Both the position numbers and the translations under genes were made by a program. DNA of 40,211 nucleotides from JABEVB01 sp049965775. Its GTDB lineage: Bacteria > Planctomycetota > Phycisphaerae > WQYP01. Each line of letters begins with the position of its first letter. The stretch's first letter is position 1. The stretch lies in assembly GCA_049965775.1 (NCBI GenBank), contig JBMFVX010000008.1, positions 1 through 40,211 on the forward strand. Reading direction: 5' to 3'. The notes beneath the pieces are model-generated. The model did no database searches. It was not told the DNA's origin and worked only from the letters and a program-made list of their open reading frames with translations. Of this stretch, positions 9,024 through 18,960 are shown one piece after another.

Positions 9024-9157
9024 GATGATGCATCCTATATAAGAGTTTTCGGTCACGCACCCCGTGAAATACTTCAGGGGCAATTACACAATTGCCCTTG
9101 CGGGGGTCGGTTGGCGGCCCAACGGGCAGCCACGTGGCCGACATATGGGATCCGAGA

Positions 9158-9418
9158 TTACTTTTTATAGTGCTCGGCATTGAGTTCAATGTACTTTTTC
9201 CACTCGGCCGGCACGTCATCTTCCGGGAAAATGGCTTTGACGGGACATTCGTCCACGCAAAGGCCGCAGTCAATACATGTGTCCGGGTCAATAAAAAGCT
9301 GGGTTGCAGGCGCAAAATCACCTTCGTCTTTGCGTGGGTGAATGCAATCTACGGGACAAACCGCCACACAGGACGTATCTTTGGTACCGATGCACGGTTC
9401 GGCAATAACATGCGGCAT
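9158..9418 (-). CDS. Seven-iron [3Fe-4S][4Fe-4S] ferredoxin
   Basis: An 86-residue electron carrier. The first cluster motif is Cys9-x7-Cys17-x3-Cys21-Pro, lacking the extra cysteine of a four-ligand site, as in seven-iron ferredoxins of the Thermus type. The second cluster has Cys48-x2-Cys51-x2-Cys54-x3-Cys58-Pro. Cys25 completes the cross-arrangement. The C-terminus (DDVPAEWKKYIELN) matches the helix typical of this subfamily. AGGAG stands nine bases before the ATG. The redox partner cannot be told from the neighbours. Confidence 0.95.
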   Translation of the reverse strand: MPHVIAEPCIGTKDTSCVAVCPVDCIHPRKDEGDFAPATQLFIDPDTCIDCGLCVDECPVKAIFPEDDVPAEWKKYIELNAEHYKK

Positions 9419-9813
9419 TGAGAGTTTCTCCTAGGGCATCGGGTTGCCCGAAGCCACACCTTTACTCTGATGTGGCAACAGCTTCGGCCCACCTGTGCCA
9501 AAGCCCAGCATTATATGCGCTGTAATTCTGGATGCAATGGTGAGTTAGTTGCGAGCAAGAGCCGGGTGTCAGGAGCAGGCGACGAACGCATCGCGGTCAT
9601 CGTTGCGTAAATCTTCAGTTGTTGCGTAGCGGCCGTTTGGTTGCCGGAACATGTTGCGGGCTTTTGGGGTTAAATTACACTCGCGGCTGCCGCACGGTTT
9701 GCCGCATTACTCGCGCGGCGAGGAGTTACAATTATTGATGGGTTGAGGGTTTGAACGTCGCGGCGTTTGGTTGTGAATGTTTTTTGGGTGCAAAGGTATT
9801 GGAGGCAGATATC
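9419..9813. other. Intergenic region between divergent ferredoxin and tag genes
   Basis: About 395 bases with no supported gene. The frame of tag is open back to a TTG at 9751, but the strong ribosome site at 9801-9805 places the real start at 9814. The region must hold the promoters of both divergent genes; I see no clear operator or RNA element. Confidence 0.5.
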
Positions 9814-10458
9814 ATGGAACGTCAAGATGTACCGGGGGTATTGACCGTGGCGGAGTCAAGCGTTATCCGCTGCCCGTGGGCGAAAGGAGAATTGATGATC
9901 GCTTACCACGATCATGAGTGGGGGCGGCCTGTGCACGACGATATTCGGCTATTTGAGCTGTTGATTTTGGAAGGGGCTCAGGCGGGCCTGAGCTGGGAAT
10001 GTGTTTTGCGAAAGCGGGATGCCTATCGTAACGCGTTTGCGGGTTTTGTTCCGCAGGTGGTGGCGGGGTTTTCGGCCAAGAAAATTGAGCGGTTGATGAA
10101 GCATGACGGTCTTATTCGCAACAGGCTTAAGCTAAACTCGGCTGTTCAAAATGCAAAGGCTTTTATTCGCCTGCAGAATGAGTTTGGTTCATTTGGCGCC
10201 TGGTTGTGGCGCTATGTGAATGGCCAGCCTCGGATAAGGCGGGCACGCTTGCCGCGAAACATACCCGCGAGCACGGCACTATCGGACAGACTAAGCGGTG
10301 ACCTCCGGCGGCGCGGCTTTAACTTTGTGGGTTCCACCATTTGTTACAGTTTTATGCAGGCGACAGGAATGGTAAATGACCATCTCGTCGAATGTCATTG
10401 CCATCCGATGAACTTGCAGCGGCCGCAGAACATGAGCACGCCGCATTACCAAGCATAA
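9814..10458 (+). CDS. tag: DNA-3-methyladenine glycosylase I
   Basis: A 214-residue base-excision glycosylase that removes 3-methyladenine from alkylated DNA. It shows RCPWAKGELMIAYHDHEWG near the N-terminus, then LILEGAQAGLSWECVLRKRDAYR with the Glu that recognises the base, and a C-terminal VGSTICYSFMQATGMVNDH followed by ECHCH. The first Cys and His and the C-terminal His and Cys are placed as the zinc-snap residues of E. coli Tag. The ATG at 9814 is chosen because GGAGG precedes it by eight bases. The 3' end overlaps the convergent aldo/keto reductase gene by 13 bases. Confidence 0.95.
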   Translation: MERQDVPGVLTVAESSVIRCPWAKGELMIAYHDHEWGRPVHDDIRLFELLILEGAQAGLSWECVLRKRDAYRNAFAGFVPQVVAGFSAKKIERLMKHDGLIRNRLKLNSAVQNAKAFIRLQNEFGSFGAWLWRYVNGQPRIRRARLPRNIPASTALSDRLSGDLRRRGFNFVGSTICYSFMQATGMVNDHLVECHCHPMNLQRPQNMSTPHYQA

Positions 10459-11417
10459 GCTTTTGGCGCCTCACCGCCGGGGCCGGGCCAGATGGCATCT
10501 ATAGATTCCATGGCAATGTCGTCAAGTTGAATATCCATGGAGCGGAGCGAGCCTGTGAGCTGCTCCATGGTTCGAGGGCCGATGATTGGACTGGTAACGG
10601 TTGGGTTGCTCAGGACCCATGCCAGGGCGACATCAGCAGGTTTTTCGCCAAGTTTTTGGCAGAAGCTTTCCCACTTTTCCAGCTGCGGCTTAAGCGGCGC
10701 CACCTGCTTTTGCACGTTTTTGAGCGAGCGTCGGCCTTGTTTCGAGCCGTCAAGCACGCCGCAAAGCAGACCTCCTGCGAGCGGACTCCAAGGGATAACG
10801 CCCACGCCGTAATGCTGACAACAGGGCAACACTTCAAGTTCAATGTGGCGGCAAACGAGCGAGTATTTGCTTTGTTCGCTCACGAGGCCGAGGAAATGCC
10901 GTTGTGAGGCAATCTGGTTGGCGGTGGCTATGTCCCAAGCGGCGAAGTTGCTGGAACCAACGTAAAGAACTTTGCCCTGGGCGACGAGCGTTTCCATGGC
11001 TTGAAAGATTTCGTCCCAGGGGGTGGAGCGTTCGACGTGATGCATTTGATACAGATCAATATGGTCGGTCTGCAGGCGTCGAAGGCTATCATCCACGGCG
11101 CGACGAATATGCATTGCGCTTAAACCGCGATCGAACTTGGCCGGCCCCATGTCACCGTAAACCTTGGTGGCCAGAAAAATGCTTTCGCGGCGCCCCGGAC
11201 GCTGTGCGAGCCAGCGGCCAATGATCTGTTCGGTGATGCCTTCGCCTTTCTTCCAGCCGTAGACGTTGGCGGTATCGAAAAAGTTAATTCCGAGTTCGAT
11301 GGCTTTGTCCATGATGGCAAAGCTGTCGGCTTCGGTGGTGTGCGGGCCAAAGTTCATGGTGCCGAGACAAAGGCGGCTGACCATAAGACCGGTGCGGCCG
11401 AGATGGGTGTATTGCAT
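10446..11417 (-). CDS. Aldo/keto reductase
   Basis: A 323-residue NADPH-dependent oxidoreductase of the AKR superfamily, TIM-barrel type. The opening YTHLGRTGLMVSRLCLGTMNFG is characteristic. The catalytic tetrad is visible: Asp in FFDTANVYG with the Tyr four residues on, Lys in FLATKVYG, and His in YQMHHV. The NADP-binding C-terminal part includes VIPWSPLAGG and SPIIGPRTMEQL. It resembles the group of YajO/Tas-like or potassium-channel-beta-like reductases. The physiological substrate is not predictable. It ends convergently with tag, overlapping by 13 bases, and is divergent from the Tim44-like gene. Confidence 0.93.
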   Translation of the reverse strand: MQYTHLGRTGLMVSRLCLGTMNFGPHTTEADSFAIMDKAIELGINFFDTANVYGWKKGEGITEQIIGRWLAQRPGRRESIFLATKVYGDMGPAKFDRGLSAMHIRRAVDDSLRRLQTDHIDLYQMHHVERSTPWDEIFQAMETLVAQGKVLYVGSSNFAAWDIATANQIASQRHFLGLVSEQSKYSLVCRHIELEVLPCCQHYGVGVIPWSPLAGGLLCGVLDGSKQGRRSLKNVQKQVAPLKPQLEKWESFCQKLGEKPADVALAWVLSNPTVTSPIIGPRTMEQLTGSLRSMDIQLDDIAMESIDAIWPGPGGEAPKAYAW

Positions 11418-11531
11418 GAGATTACTCCGAATAAGTTTTGAAACTATTGATGCGTATCAATATAACGCAAGAAAGGTTTGTTGTGAAGTGGTTGCTGGGC
11501 GGTGGGTGTCAAAGCCGGTTATAATCGTGGC

Positions 11532-13586
11532 ATGAAAATGGCTGGCAAACATCACGCGGTGCGACGTCGTGCGACTGCTGTGCGAGGCATCGGGCGCACG
11601 GGTGCTTCAATTCTTCTTTTGGCGCTGGTGGTTGTGGCTGTACTGTCCTGCGGTGCAGCTGTGTGCTATGCGCGTGCGGGCGGCGGTGGAGGTTACGGCG
11701 GAGGCGGCGGAGGTGGAGGTGGAGGCGGTAATAATTCCGGATTGGTGTATCTGATCATCTGGTTGCTGGTGGCCCATCCGGTGATTGGAATTCCGACCGT
11801 TATAGTCATCGGCATTGGGTATTATTTTACCCATACGTCGGTGAAGGGTTATGTTCGTGGTCAGCGGACGCAGCGCGGGCTGGTGGCGATTGATGCCAAC
11901 CGTGAGGCAGAAGCGGTTGCGGCACTGCAGCAGAGAGACCCTGCTTTTTCAGTTGACCGATTTTATGCCAGGGTACAGACGGCGTTCGTCAAGGTGCAGG
12001 ATGCCTGGTGCAAGCAGAACCTGGCCCCGGTGCGTCCATTTATTTCCGATGGCGTACATGAGCGGTTTGCATTGCAATTTGCCGAACAGAAGGAAGAGGG
12101 GTATCACGATCAGATGGACGACTTGGCCATCAATTCAGTGCAGATGGCCCAGCTTACCTCCGAAAGTGTATTTGATGCAGCAACGGTGCGCATTGAGGCC
12201 ACAAGCACGGATCGGCATATCTCGCTGGCCGACGGGCGCGAGATGCCCGGGGCCGACGCTCCGGGGCCGTTTGCCGAGTACTGGACGTTTTTGCGTCGGC
12301 GCGGCGCTAAAACCACCGATAAAGACGGATTAATTGAAGGTAACTGTCCCAATTGCGGCGCCGCGATTGAACTCAACGCCGGGTCGCAATGTTCAAGTTG
12401 CCATGCGCTCTTGCGCAGCGGCCAGTACGATTGGGTCTTGGTTGAAATATCGCAGGAGTCGCAGTGGCGGCCGGAGTATCCGCATGCGTTGCCGGGTGTG
12501 TCGGAACTGCAGCTGAACGATCCGGATTTTGACATTGCGGACCTTGAAGATCGCGTATCGGTGATGTTTTGGCGAAAGTGCCGGGCAGATCGCCTTGGCA
12601 AGATAGATCCGCTGCGCAAAATTGCCACGGCGGAGTTTTGTGATTTCTACTTGAAGTTGCTGCAGCCGGCGAGCGGGCCAGATGGTGTTCCGTGCGGGCC
12701 AAGGAGCTTTTGGGGTGATTGCGCGGTAGGTGGGTTGGAAACACACGGGGTAATTCGTGGCGAGCCGATGGATCGGGCGTTGGTGGAAGTTCGCTGGTCG
12801 GGTTTGATGTTTCAGGCAAGCCCGCCGAAGCCGCCCGTGCGCAGCACCTATGGCAATGTGGCAGAACATTTGTATGTTTTGGTGCGAACTGCAGGGGTTA
12901 AGACTAATGCAGGTGGCGGGATATCGTCGGCGCACTGCCCGAACTGCGGTGCTCCGGTCAATGACGATGCCTCTGATGCCTGCAGCTTTTGCGGCACGGT
13001 GTTGAACGACGGTACGCGTGGTTGGGTGCTGGAGCAGATTGTGCCGATGACCGATGCCAAGGCGCACGAACTTTTGATGAAACTCGTGATGCAGACGCCG
13101 CCGGTTCCGGCAACACCGGCTTCTTTGGCGGCTGCAGGCATGGTTGCGGCGCCTGTTGGTGTGCCAGCCAGAGCGATTCCAGAGCCCGTAACGCTTCTTG
13201 CCTGGGCAGTACAGTCGGTGGTTGCGCGTGGCGGCAACGGCATTGACGCATCAGAAATGCAGATGCTGCAGGCGGTGGCCCAGCGTTGCAATACATCCAG
13301 CGAGCAACTGCGCCGCATGCTGGATGCTGCGCAAAATGCCCGCCTGGCCACGCGTGAACCGATAGATGCGCAGCAGGCACAGCAATGGCTGGGTGAAATG
13401 ATGACTGCGGCATTGGCGGGCGGCGATGTTACCGGCGCAGAGTTGCAGTTGTTCAACAGCATTGGCGGTCGTTATGGGCTAAGCACGTATGATGTGGGCA
13501 TGCTTCTCAAGCGACAGAAAAACAACCTGTACAACAATGCGGTGGAAGCACTCCGGTACCGGAAGCTGCAAGCCTCGCAAACTTAA
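11532..13586 (+). CDS. Membrane-anchored protein with duplicated Tim44-like/zinc-ribbon units and TerB-like tail
   Basis: A protein of about 684 residues with an N-terminal signal or membrane segment (ASILLLALVVVAVLSCGAAV), then a glycine-rich run encoded at 11687-11732 and a second membrane segment (LVYLIIWLLVAHPVIGIPTVIVI). The soluble part holds a Tim44-like domain starting near DPAFSVDRFYARVQTAFVKV, then a zinc ribbon (CPNCG...CSSC). A second, weaker unit follows (NDPDFDIADLEDRVSVMFWRKC) with its own zinc ribbon (CPNCG...CSFC). Both ribbons are followed by a W-V-L-x-x-I stretch, so the unit is duplicated. The C-terminal 120 residues resemble a TerB-like helical domain. The ATG at 11532 is a choice without a strong ribosome site. 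Function is unknown; Tim44-like domains bind membranes or partners. Confidence 0.8.
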   Translation: MKMAGKHHAVRRRATAVRGIGRTGASILLLALVVVAVLSCGAAVCYARAGGGGGYGGGGGGGGGGGNNSGLVYLIIWLLVAHPVIGIPTVIVIGIGYYFTHTSVKGYVRGQRTQRGLVAIDANREAEAVAALQQRDPAFSVDRFYARVQTAFVKVQDAWCKQNLAPVRPFISDGVHERFALQFAEQKEEGYHDQMDDLAINSVQMAQLTSESVFDAATVRIEATSTDRHISLADGREMPGADAPGPFAEYWTFLRRRGAKTTDKDGLIEGNCPNCGAAIELNAGSQCSSCHALLRSGQYDWVLVEISQESQWRPEYPHALPGVSELQLNDPDFDIADLEDRVSVMFWRKCRADRLGKIDPLRKIATAEFCDFYLKLLQPASGPDGVPCGPRSFWGDCAVGGLETHGVIRGEPMDRALVEVRWSGLMFQASPPKPPVRSTYGNVAEHLYVLVRTAGVKTNAGGGISSAHCPNCGAPVNDDASDACSFCGTVLNDGTRGWVLEQIVPMTDAKAHELLMKLVMQTPPVPATPASLAAAGMVAAPVGVPARAIPEPVTLLAWAVQSVVARGGNGIDASEMQMLQAVAQRCNTSSEQLRRMLDAAQNARLATREPIDAQQAQQWLGEMMTAALAGGDVTGAELQLFNSIGGRYGLSTYDVGMLLKRQKNNLYNNAVEALRYRKLQASQT

Positions 13587-13736
13587 TGCGGCAGGTCGGT
13601 AAAGAATGCCGAACCGATCTGGGTAAAAAGCAAAATAAAATACGACAAACCTTAGTGCGGTGTTGACTCTGCTAAAAAAGAGGCTTATTCTGCAACAACA
13701 GTGGTTGTGTTCCTTTAACATCTTGGAGTAAAACTC

Positions 13737-16700
13737 ATGGGCGACATCTCAAAAGACTGTGGCTTTGCGACGAATGCTTTGACAGGTGGTTCCAGTCTGG
13801 TAGAGACTGTGTCGCGACGCGATGTGCTTAAAACGGTTGCTGTTGCTGCCGTTGGGACATTGGCCTCCTCGGCGTCTTCAACTGTGTTGGGGGCTCCCTG
13901 GACTGCTGCCGCTTCGCTTCGGCCGACGAACCTTCGCTGCGAATATATGACCAATCCGCTCGGCATAGATGCCACAGCGCCGCGGCTTTATTGGGAGGTT
14001 GTGCCCTCCGGCCCGGAGATGTATGCACTCAAGCAGCACGCATACCAGATAATCGTTGCCTCATCACGTGCAGCGGCGATGGCCGGGCAGGGAGATTTGT
14101 GGGATTCGGGCAAGGTTATTTCGGATGAAACAATACAGAACGTGTATGCCGGCAAGGCGCTTACTAGCCGCGCTCAATGTTTTTGGCGTGTGCGCGTATG
14201 GGATCAGAATAATGCGGCAAGTGACTACTCGGACGTTGCCTTCTGGACCATGGGGCTGCTGAACCGTGATGATTGGCGGGGCGAGTGGATTGGCTACGAT
14301 GCCAACGAAGCCACGGGCTTTCGATCGGCAGAGGATGCTCCGTTGGTGAGTTTTGGCGGCGGTAAATGGATTCGCCTGCCTGATGCGCAATGGAACGGGG
14401 CACACCGTATTCCGCCTGGCGTGCAGGGCGTGCGGCCGGGCACGGTTTTCTTTCGTAAAACCTTTGTCAGTCAAGCGGGCAAGTTGCTCAAGAGAGCCGT
14501 TATTGTGGTAAGTCCTGACGATGCTGCGGAACTTTTTGTTAATGGCCGACAGGTGGGCGAGGCATCTCGATGGGAGCCTGCGGCACTTTTAGATATCACG
14601 CGTGTTGTCACCGACGGCGACAATGTCGTGGCTATGCGCATTACCCAGCAGGATGGTTATTCTCCTTCGGCCGTGGGTCGTCTTCTACTAATTTACGACG
14701 ATGGGTCTGAGCAGGAAGTGCCATTTGATGGCACCTGGCGTGTTGCCGAGCAACTTGACAGCGGTTGGATGGAGAAGGAGTTTTCTGATGGACATTGGGC
14801 CAATGCGCAAGCGTCGAACAGCCCCCTGTGGGGCACTGGCTGCGTAGCGGCAGAGGTATACCCGCCGGCGCGGCACCTGCGTCGCAAGTTTTCGCTTAAC
14901 AAACCCGTACAGCGGGCGATGCTTTCCATTACGGCCTTGGGGCTTTTTGAGCCTAGTCTCAATGGCCAGCGCATTGGTCGCGATTATCTATGTCCGGGAT
15001 GGACCGATTTTCATAAGCGTGTTCACTACGTTACATATGATGTGACCAGTCATATTAAGCCGGGTGATAATGCTTTGGGCGTCATTCTTGGCGATGGTTG
15101 GTTCGCTGGCAATATCGCGTGGTTTGGACGGCGCAAGTATGGCGGTTCACCAAGGCTTTTGGCCCAGCTTGAGGTTCATTACTCCGATGGCTCGATAGAA
15201 ACGATTGCCACCGACAGACATTGGCGGGCCGGAACAGGACCGGTGTTTATGCAGGATAATTATGCTGGCTGTGGTCGCGATTCGCGGAAGGAAATTACCG
15301 GATGGGATACGGCCGGGTTTGACGACTCTGGCTGGCAACCGGTAGACCGGGGCCTTGCGACTGCAGGGCTTTCGATGGATGTTACCGATACACTGAAGCA
15401 TGCGGTCAGCAATGGCGAACTTTCGATTACGGCTTCGAATAAAACGTTCGGGCGCGATCCGGCGTTTGGTCACGTCAAATCTTTGGTCGTGGAATATCGG
15501 CTCAATGGCTGGGAGTCGCGCGTTATGCGCGCCGAAGGTCACAAGCTGATGCTTGGCGGTCCGGGTGATAACCTTGTTATTACAAAAGCTGTTTATGGGG
15601 CCACCACGATCGTGGCGGAGCCGCTGATTCAGGCTTTGCCTAACGTACCAGCGAGAATTTTCGACGAAATAACGGCCAAGAATCTTACCCAGCCCCGGCC
15701 CGGTCAATGGACGTTCGATATTGGCCAAAATATTGTCGGCTGGGTGCGGCTGAAAGTTCACGGCAAGCCAGGCCAAAAAATTGTGGTACGCCATGGCGAG
15801 CGGACGAACCCGGATGGCACCTTATACGCTTCCAACCTGCGCAGCGCCATGTCTACAGATATCTATTACCTCAAGGGCGGCGAAGAAACGCTGGAACCGA
15901 TGTTTACGTACCATGGCTTTCAGTATGTGGAAGTTCGCGGCTTAGAGTACGAGCCAAATTTAAATGATGTGACGGGCCTGGTGGTGCACGGCGACTTCCG
16001 ACGTACCGGCAATTTTGAGTGCTCAAGCCCGATGGTGAACAAGCTTTATGAAAATATCATATGGGGTCAGAGAGGCAATCATTTATGGATGCCGACGGAT
16101 TGCCCCCAACGCGACGAGCGTCTAGGCTGGACAGGCGATACGCAGTTTTTTATTCCGATGGGGGTGATGAACTTTGATGTATCAGGTTTTTTTACGAATT
16201 GGCTTATGACCTTGTGCGAAGACAGCCAAGCTGCCGATGGATCGTTTGCAAATGTGGCTCCAAGCATGATGGGAAACAATGGATGCACGGCCTGGGGAGA
16301 TGCGGCGCTGATTTGTCCGTATCACATTTATAAAACGTTTGGCGATACACGTATTATTGAGCAGCACTTTGACGCGATGATGCGGTACTTCAAATATCCG
16401 GAAAGCCGCACGCACAACGACATAATGACGGCTACAGGTTTTGGCGACTGGCTGAACCTTGGCGGCAGCGCAAGTTGGCAGGTGATTGGTACAACTTATT
16501 ATGCCATGCTGGCTGAAATGGTTGCCGAAATGGCCACCGCCATTGGTCGCGAAGCTGAGGCAGAACAGTTGTATACGAGGAGCCATGCGTTGAAGGCGGC
16601 CTTTGCGAAAAAGCTTCTTAAACCTGATGGCACCATTCTTAACTCGAGCCAGACGGGTTTCGCGCTAGCGTTTACGACAGGTTGTATTCCCGGTGGCATG

Positions 16701-17348
16701 AAGAAGAAGGCAGCAGATCAATTTGTGGCTGACATTCAGAGAAGGAATTGGCATTTGGCAACCGGTTTTATAGGCACCCCACGTCTGCTGCCGGCCTTGG
16801 GGCTGGCCAACCGCGATGATGCGGCGTACAAGCTGCTGTTGCAGTTGGCGTATCCATCGTGGCTGTTTCAGGTAAAGACCGGCCGCTCAACCACCATGTG
16901 GGAGCGATGGGATGGTTGGACACCTAACAAGGGCTTCGAGAGTATCGGCATGAATTCGTTCAACCATTACGCGTTTGGCTCGGTCGGGCAATACCTGTAT
17001 CAAAATATCGGAGGTATTACGACCGAAGGTGCCGGTTATAAGCAGATCAACATTCGTCCGACTCCGGGTAAAGGGTTATTCTGGGCGAAATGCAGTTACG
17101 ACTCCATCCGCGGCAGCATTGGCAGCTCCTGGAGACGCACCGGTCAGCATTTGATGGTGGAAGTTATCGTCCCGCCGAATACGACAGCTACTGTATATGT
17201 GCCAACTGCTTTGGGTAAAGACGTTACGGTAACGCAAGGAGCCGAGCACGCCAAACGCTTACCCTCGCGTGAATCATTCGGTGCCGCCATGCAGCGAGTT
17301 ATGTTTTCCGTACCGTCGGGGCGCTACACGTTTGAAAGCCAAGTCTAA
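13737..17348 (+). CDS. Tat-exported alpha-L-rhamnosidase, GH78
   Basis: A 1203-residue glycoside hydrolase that should release terminal alpha-L-rhamnose from glycans or glycosides outside the cytoplasm. The N-terminus has SRRDVLKTVAVAAVGTLA with twin arginines at residues 27-28, a Tat signal. Next come a fibronectin-like domain opening with PTNLRCEYMTNPLGIDATAPRLYWEV, a large beta-sandwich carbohydrate-binding insertion (about 190-400), a second beta domain (LRRKFSLNKPVQRAMLSIT onward) and the (alpha/alpha)6 barrel. The barrel carries DCPQRDERLGWTGD at 788-801, with the acidic residues used in catalysis, and later MWERWDGW, also typical of GH78. TGGAG stands eight bases before the ATG. The gene stands alone, with no transporter or sugar-catabolism genes beside it. 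Confidence 0.93.
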   Translation: MGDISKDCGFATNALTGGSSLVETVSRRDVLKTVAVAAVGTLASSASSTVLGAPWTAAASLRPTNLRCEYMTNPLGIDATAPRLYWEVVPSGPEMYALKQHAYQIIVASSRAAAMAGQGDLWDSGKVISDETIQNVYAGKALTSRAQCFWRVRVWDQNNAASDYSDVAFWTMGLLNRDDWRGEWIGYDANEATGFRSAEDAPLVSFGGGKWIRLPDAQWNGAHRIPPGVQGVRPGTVFFRKTFVSQAGKLLKRAVIVVSPDDAAELFVNGRQVGEASRWEPAALLDITRVVTDGDNVVAMRITQQDGYSPSAVGRLLLIYDDGSEQEVPFDGTWRVAEQLDSGWMEKEFSDGHWANAQASNSPLWGTGCVAAEVYPPARHLRRKFSLNKPVQRAMLSITALGLFEPSLNGQRIGRDYLCPGWTDFHKRVHYVTYDVTSHIKPGDNALGVILGDGWFAGNIAWFGRRKYGGSPRLLAQLEVHYSDGSIETIATDRHWRAGTGPVFMQDNYAGCGRDSRKEITGWDTAGFDDSGWQPVDRGLATAGLSMDVTDTLKHAVSNGELSITASNKTFGRDPAFGHVKSLVVEYRLNGWESRVMRAEGHKLMLGGPGDNLVITKAVYGATTIVAEPLIQALPNVPARIFDEITAKNLTQPRPGQWTFDIGQNIVGWVRLKVHGKPGQKIVVRHGERTNPDGTLYASNLRSAMSTDIYYLKGGEETLEPMFTYHGFQYVEVRGLEYEPNLNDVTGLVVHGDFRRTGNFECSSPMVNKLYENIIWGQRGNHLWMPTDCPQRDERLGWTGDTQFFIPMGVMNFDVSGFFTNWLMTLCEDSQAADGSFANVAPSMMGNNGCTAWGDAALICPYHIYKTFGDTRIIEQHFDAMMRYFKYPESRTHNDIMTATGFGDWLNLGGSASWQVIGTTYYAMLAEMVAEMATAIGREAEAEQLYTRSHALKAAFAKKLLKPDGTILNSSQTGFALAFTTGCIPGGMKKKAADQFVADIQRRNWHLATGFIGTPRLLPALGLANRDDAAYKLLLQLAYPSWLFQVKTGRSTTMWERWDGWTPNKGFESIGMNSFNHYAFGSVGQYLYQNIGGITTEGAGYKQINIRPTPGKGLFWAKCSYDSIRGSIGSSWRRTGQHLMVEVIVPPNTTATVYVPTALGKDVTVTQGAEHAKRLPSRESFGAAMQRVMFSVPSGRYTFESQV

Positions 17349-17410
17349 GCACATGTAACTGTAGCTGGAACTTTTGACAATGGCTTGCTCCGTGAGAGAA
17401 GCCTTTGAGG

Positions 17411-18199
17411 TTACCGGCTATTTGATGAAGCGGTGCGAATTTGACTGACGAAGCCGGTGATGGCGCAGGCAACCCCAAGGGCTGCAGCGGTGGCACAGCA
17501 TGCAAGCCAAGGCAACAGCTTGGGCATGGGAATGTTTTGGCCCAATACATTCCATTGGTACAACAACCGAGAATGAAACCAGTCAAACCATGTAAAATGT
17601 GTGAGCGATTGGGCCGCACGCAGCAACCAGATTGTTGGACAAGCGTTGATAAGTAATTGGGCTGCCATAGAATGTGCGCTGCCTTCGTATGCAAAAATAG
17701 GCTCAAGCGTCATGGGGACCCCAAGCAGCATCGTCAGCACGATGAACGCCGCCAAAGCTATCCAATTACCAAATCGGGGAAATACCGCCATCCACCCGGC
17801 AACCAAGCCCTCGCAGAGTACGGCCCATGACAGCAGCACGGCCGCGATAGCGCAGTATCCATGTCCGGTATTGTTCCAAGCGGTCCATCGTAAGGCCAAG
17901 AGCAGCAATGTAATAGCTGCCAGCAGCAAAATCATACCGGACGAAAGGTCCGCAGGATTCCCGGGGCGGGCTGTTAACGCCACGAGTACCGCCGTCCAGG
18001 TTGTAAGCAGTAAAATCAGCATCAGCAATGATGCTGATGCGGTCGCTGCGGTAGCTGTGACCGCAATTTGCCTGTGCAGAAAAGCCAGTGTTATCAAGCC
18101 AGGCAGTACGAGCACTCCAAGTACAATGGATGCAGGCGATAGCCAATGATCAAACCTGCGGGGCGGAGATCCGGAAATAAGTTCCGACTGATTATTCAT
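17411..18199 (-). CDS. Polytopic membrane protein of unknown function
   Basis: A 262-residue protein with about six hydrophobic segments, at roughly residues 23-43, 46-76, 87-104, 115-135, 144-165 and 228-250. The stretch at 178-222 (AAQLLINACPTIWLL and onward, rich in Trp and Phe) is less hydrophobic and may be a loop or re-entrant region. I do not recognise a family. It is convergent with the rhamnosidase gene, 62 bases away. The continuous frame, the alternation of hydrophobic and polar parts and the lack of any competing gene support it as real. Confidence 0.7.
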   Translation of the reverse strand: MNNQSELISGSPPRRFDHWLSPASIVLGVLVLPGLITLAFLHRQIAVTATAATASASLLMLILLLTTWTAVLVALTARPGNPADLSSGMILLLAAITLLLLALRWTAWNNTGHGYCAIAAVLLSWAVLCEGLVAGWMAVFPRFGNWIALAAFIVLTMLLGVPMTLEPIFAYEGSAHSMAAQLLINACPTIWLLRAAQSLTHFTWFDWFHSRLLYQWNVLGQNIPMPKLLPWLACCATAAALGVACAITGFVSQIRTASSNSR

Positions 18200-18760
18200 C
18201 GGCGGTATTTTAACGGCAGGGGCGTGGCCATGCGCGATTTAACCCGACTTTTGAACTTTGCGGTTAGTTTCCGGATGTGCTGGTTCAGCCGGAATAGGAC
18301 TATCCGCACCGACGTATAAGTATCTGTTGGCTTCGGCTCTCGCCTGTGTCGAGGCGTGTTTTTAGGCATAATGACGTAGGATTTGTGGAACCGTCCAGAT
18401 AGTTTGGGTTGAGTGCGACTTTTTTTGGCGATGTTTATCTGCTGCACGAAGAGAGTCTACGCCTGCGCGCACTGAGGTTGGCTTATGAGATTTGCCCAGA
18501 AGCGAAGCTCTGTCCGCGGGCTAAATGGTAATACTTAAAACCAGAAGTCGCGCTTTGCCGCTATGGCTTTTTCGTTTGATCTGTATGTGGCTGTAACAGC
18601 AATTGCAGGCCCAGATTCGGCTTTTGCGATGGAAAGGCGAGTGGGGGGGCTATCACCCCACGCAATTGAAAAGAGCGGCCGACCACAGGCGGAGCTAATA
18701 CGCCGGTCCGAAGTGCATGAACCGGTAAGGAGATTGTGTGGCGTAAACGCGTTCTGACAA
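18200..18760. other. Long intergenic region upstream of the membrane protein, downstream of a tRNA
   Basis: About 560 bases. A minus-strand frame at 18196-18447 (83 codons) is rich in Lys, Arg and Thr with no family likeness or ribosome site and is not called. I see no clear terminator, riboswitch or repeat. The tRNA lies at its right edge. Confidence 0.4.
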
Positions 18761-18833
<73 letters not shown>

Positions 18834-18960
18834 GGGGAGAGGCGAGTGTGGCTCGCCGTAAACGATCATTAACTATTTATCCGGCTTTAGGGAGCGTTGC
18901 AAGCGAGCCGAGCCATCTTCCGCAGGTGACGGGCGATATTGTGCGATGATTGCAACTTAA

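Noticed and set aside
18196..18447. 83-codon minus-strand frame beside the membrane protein gene
   Set aside because: Highly basic composition, no ribosome site, no family likeness; probably chance.
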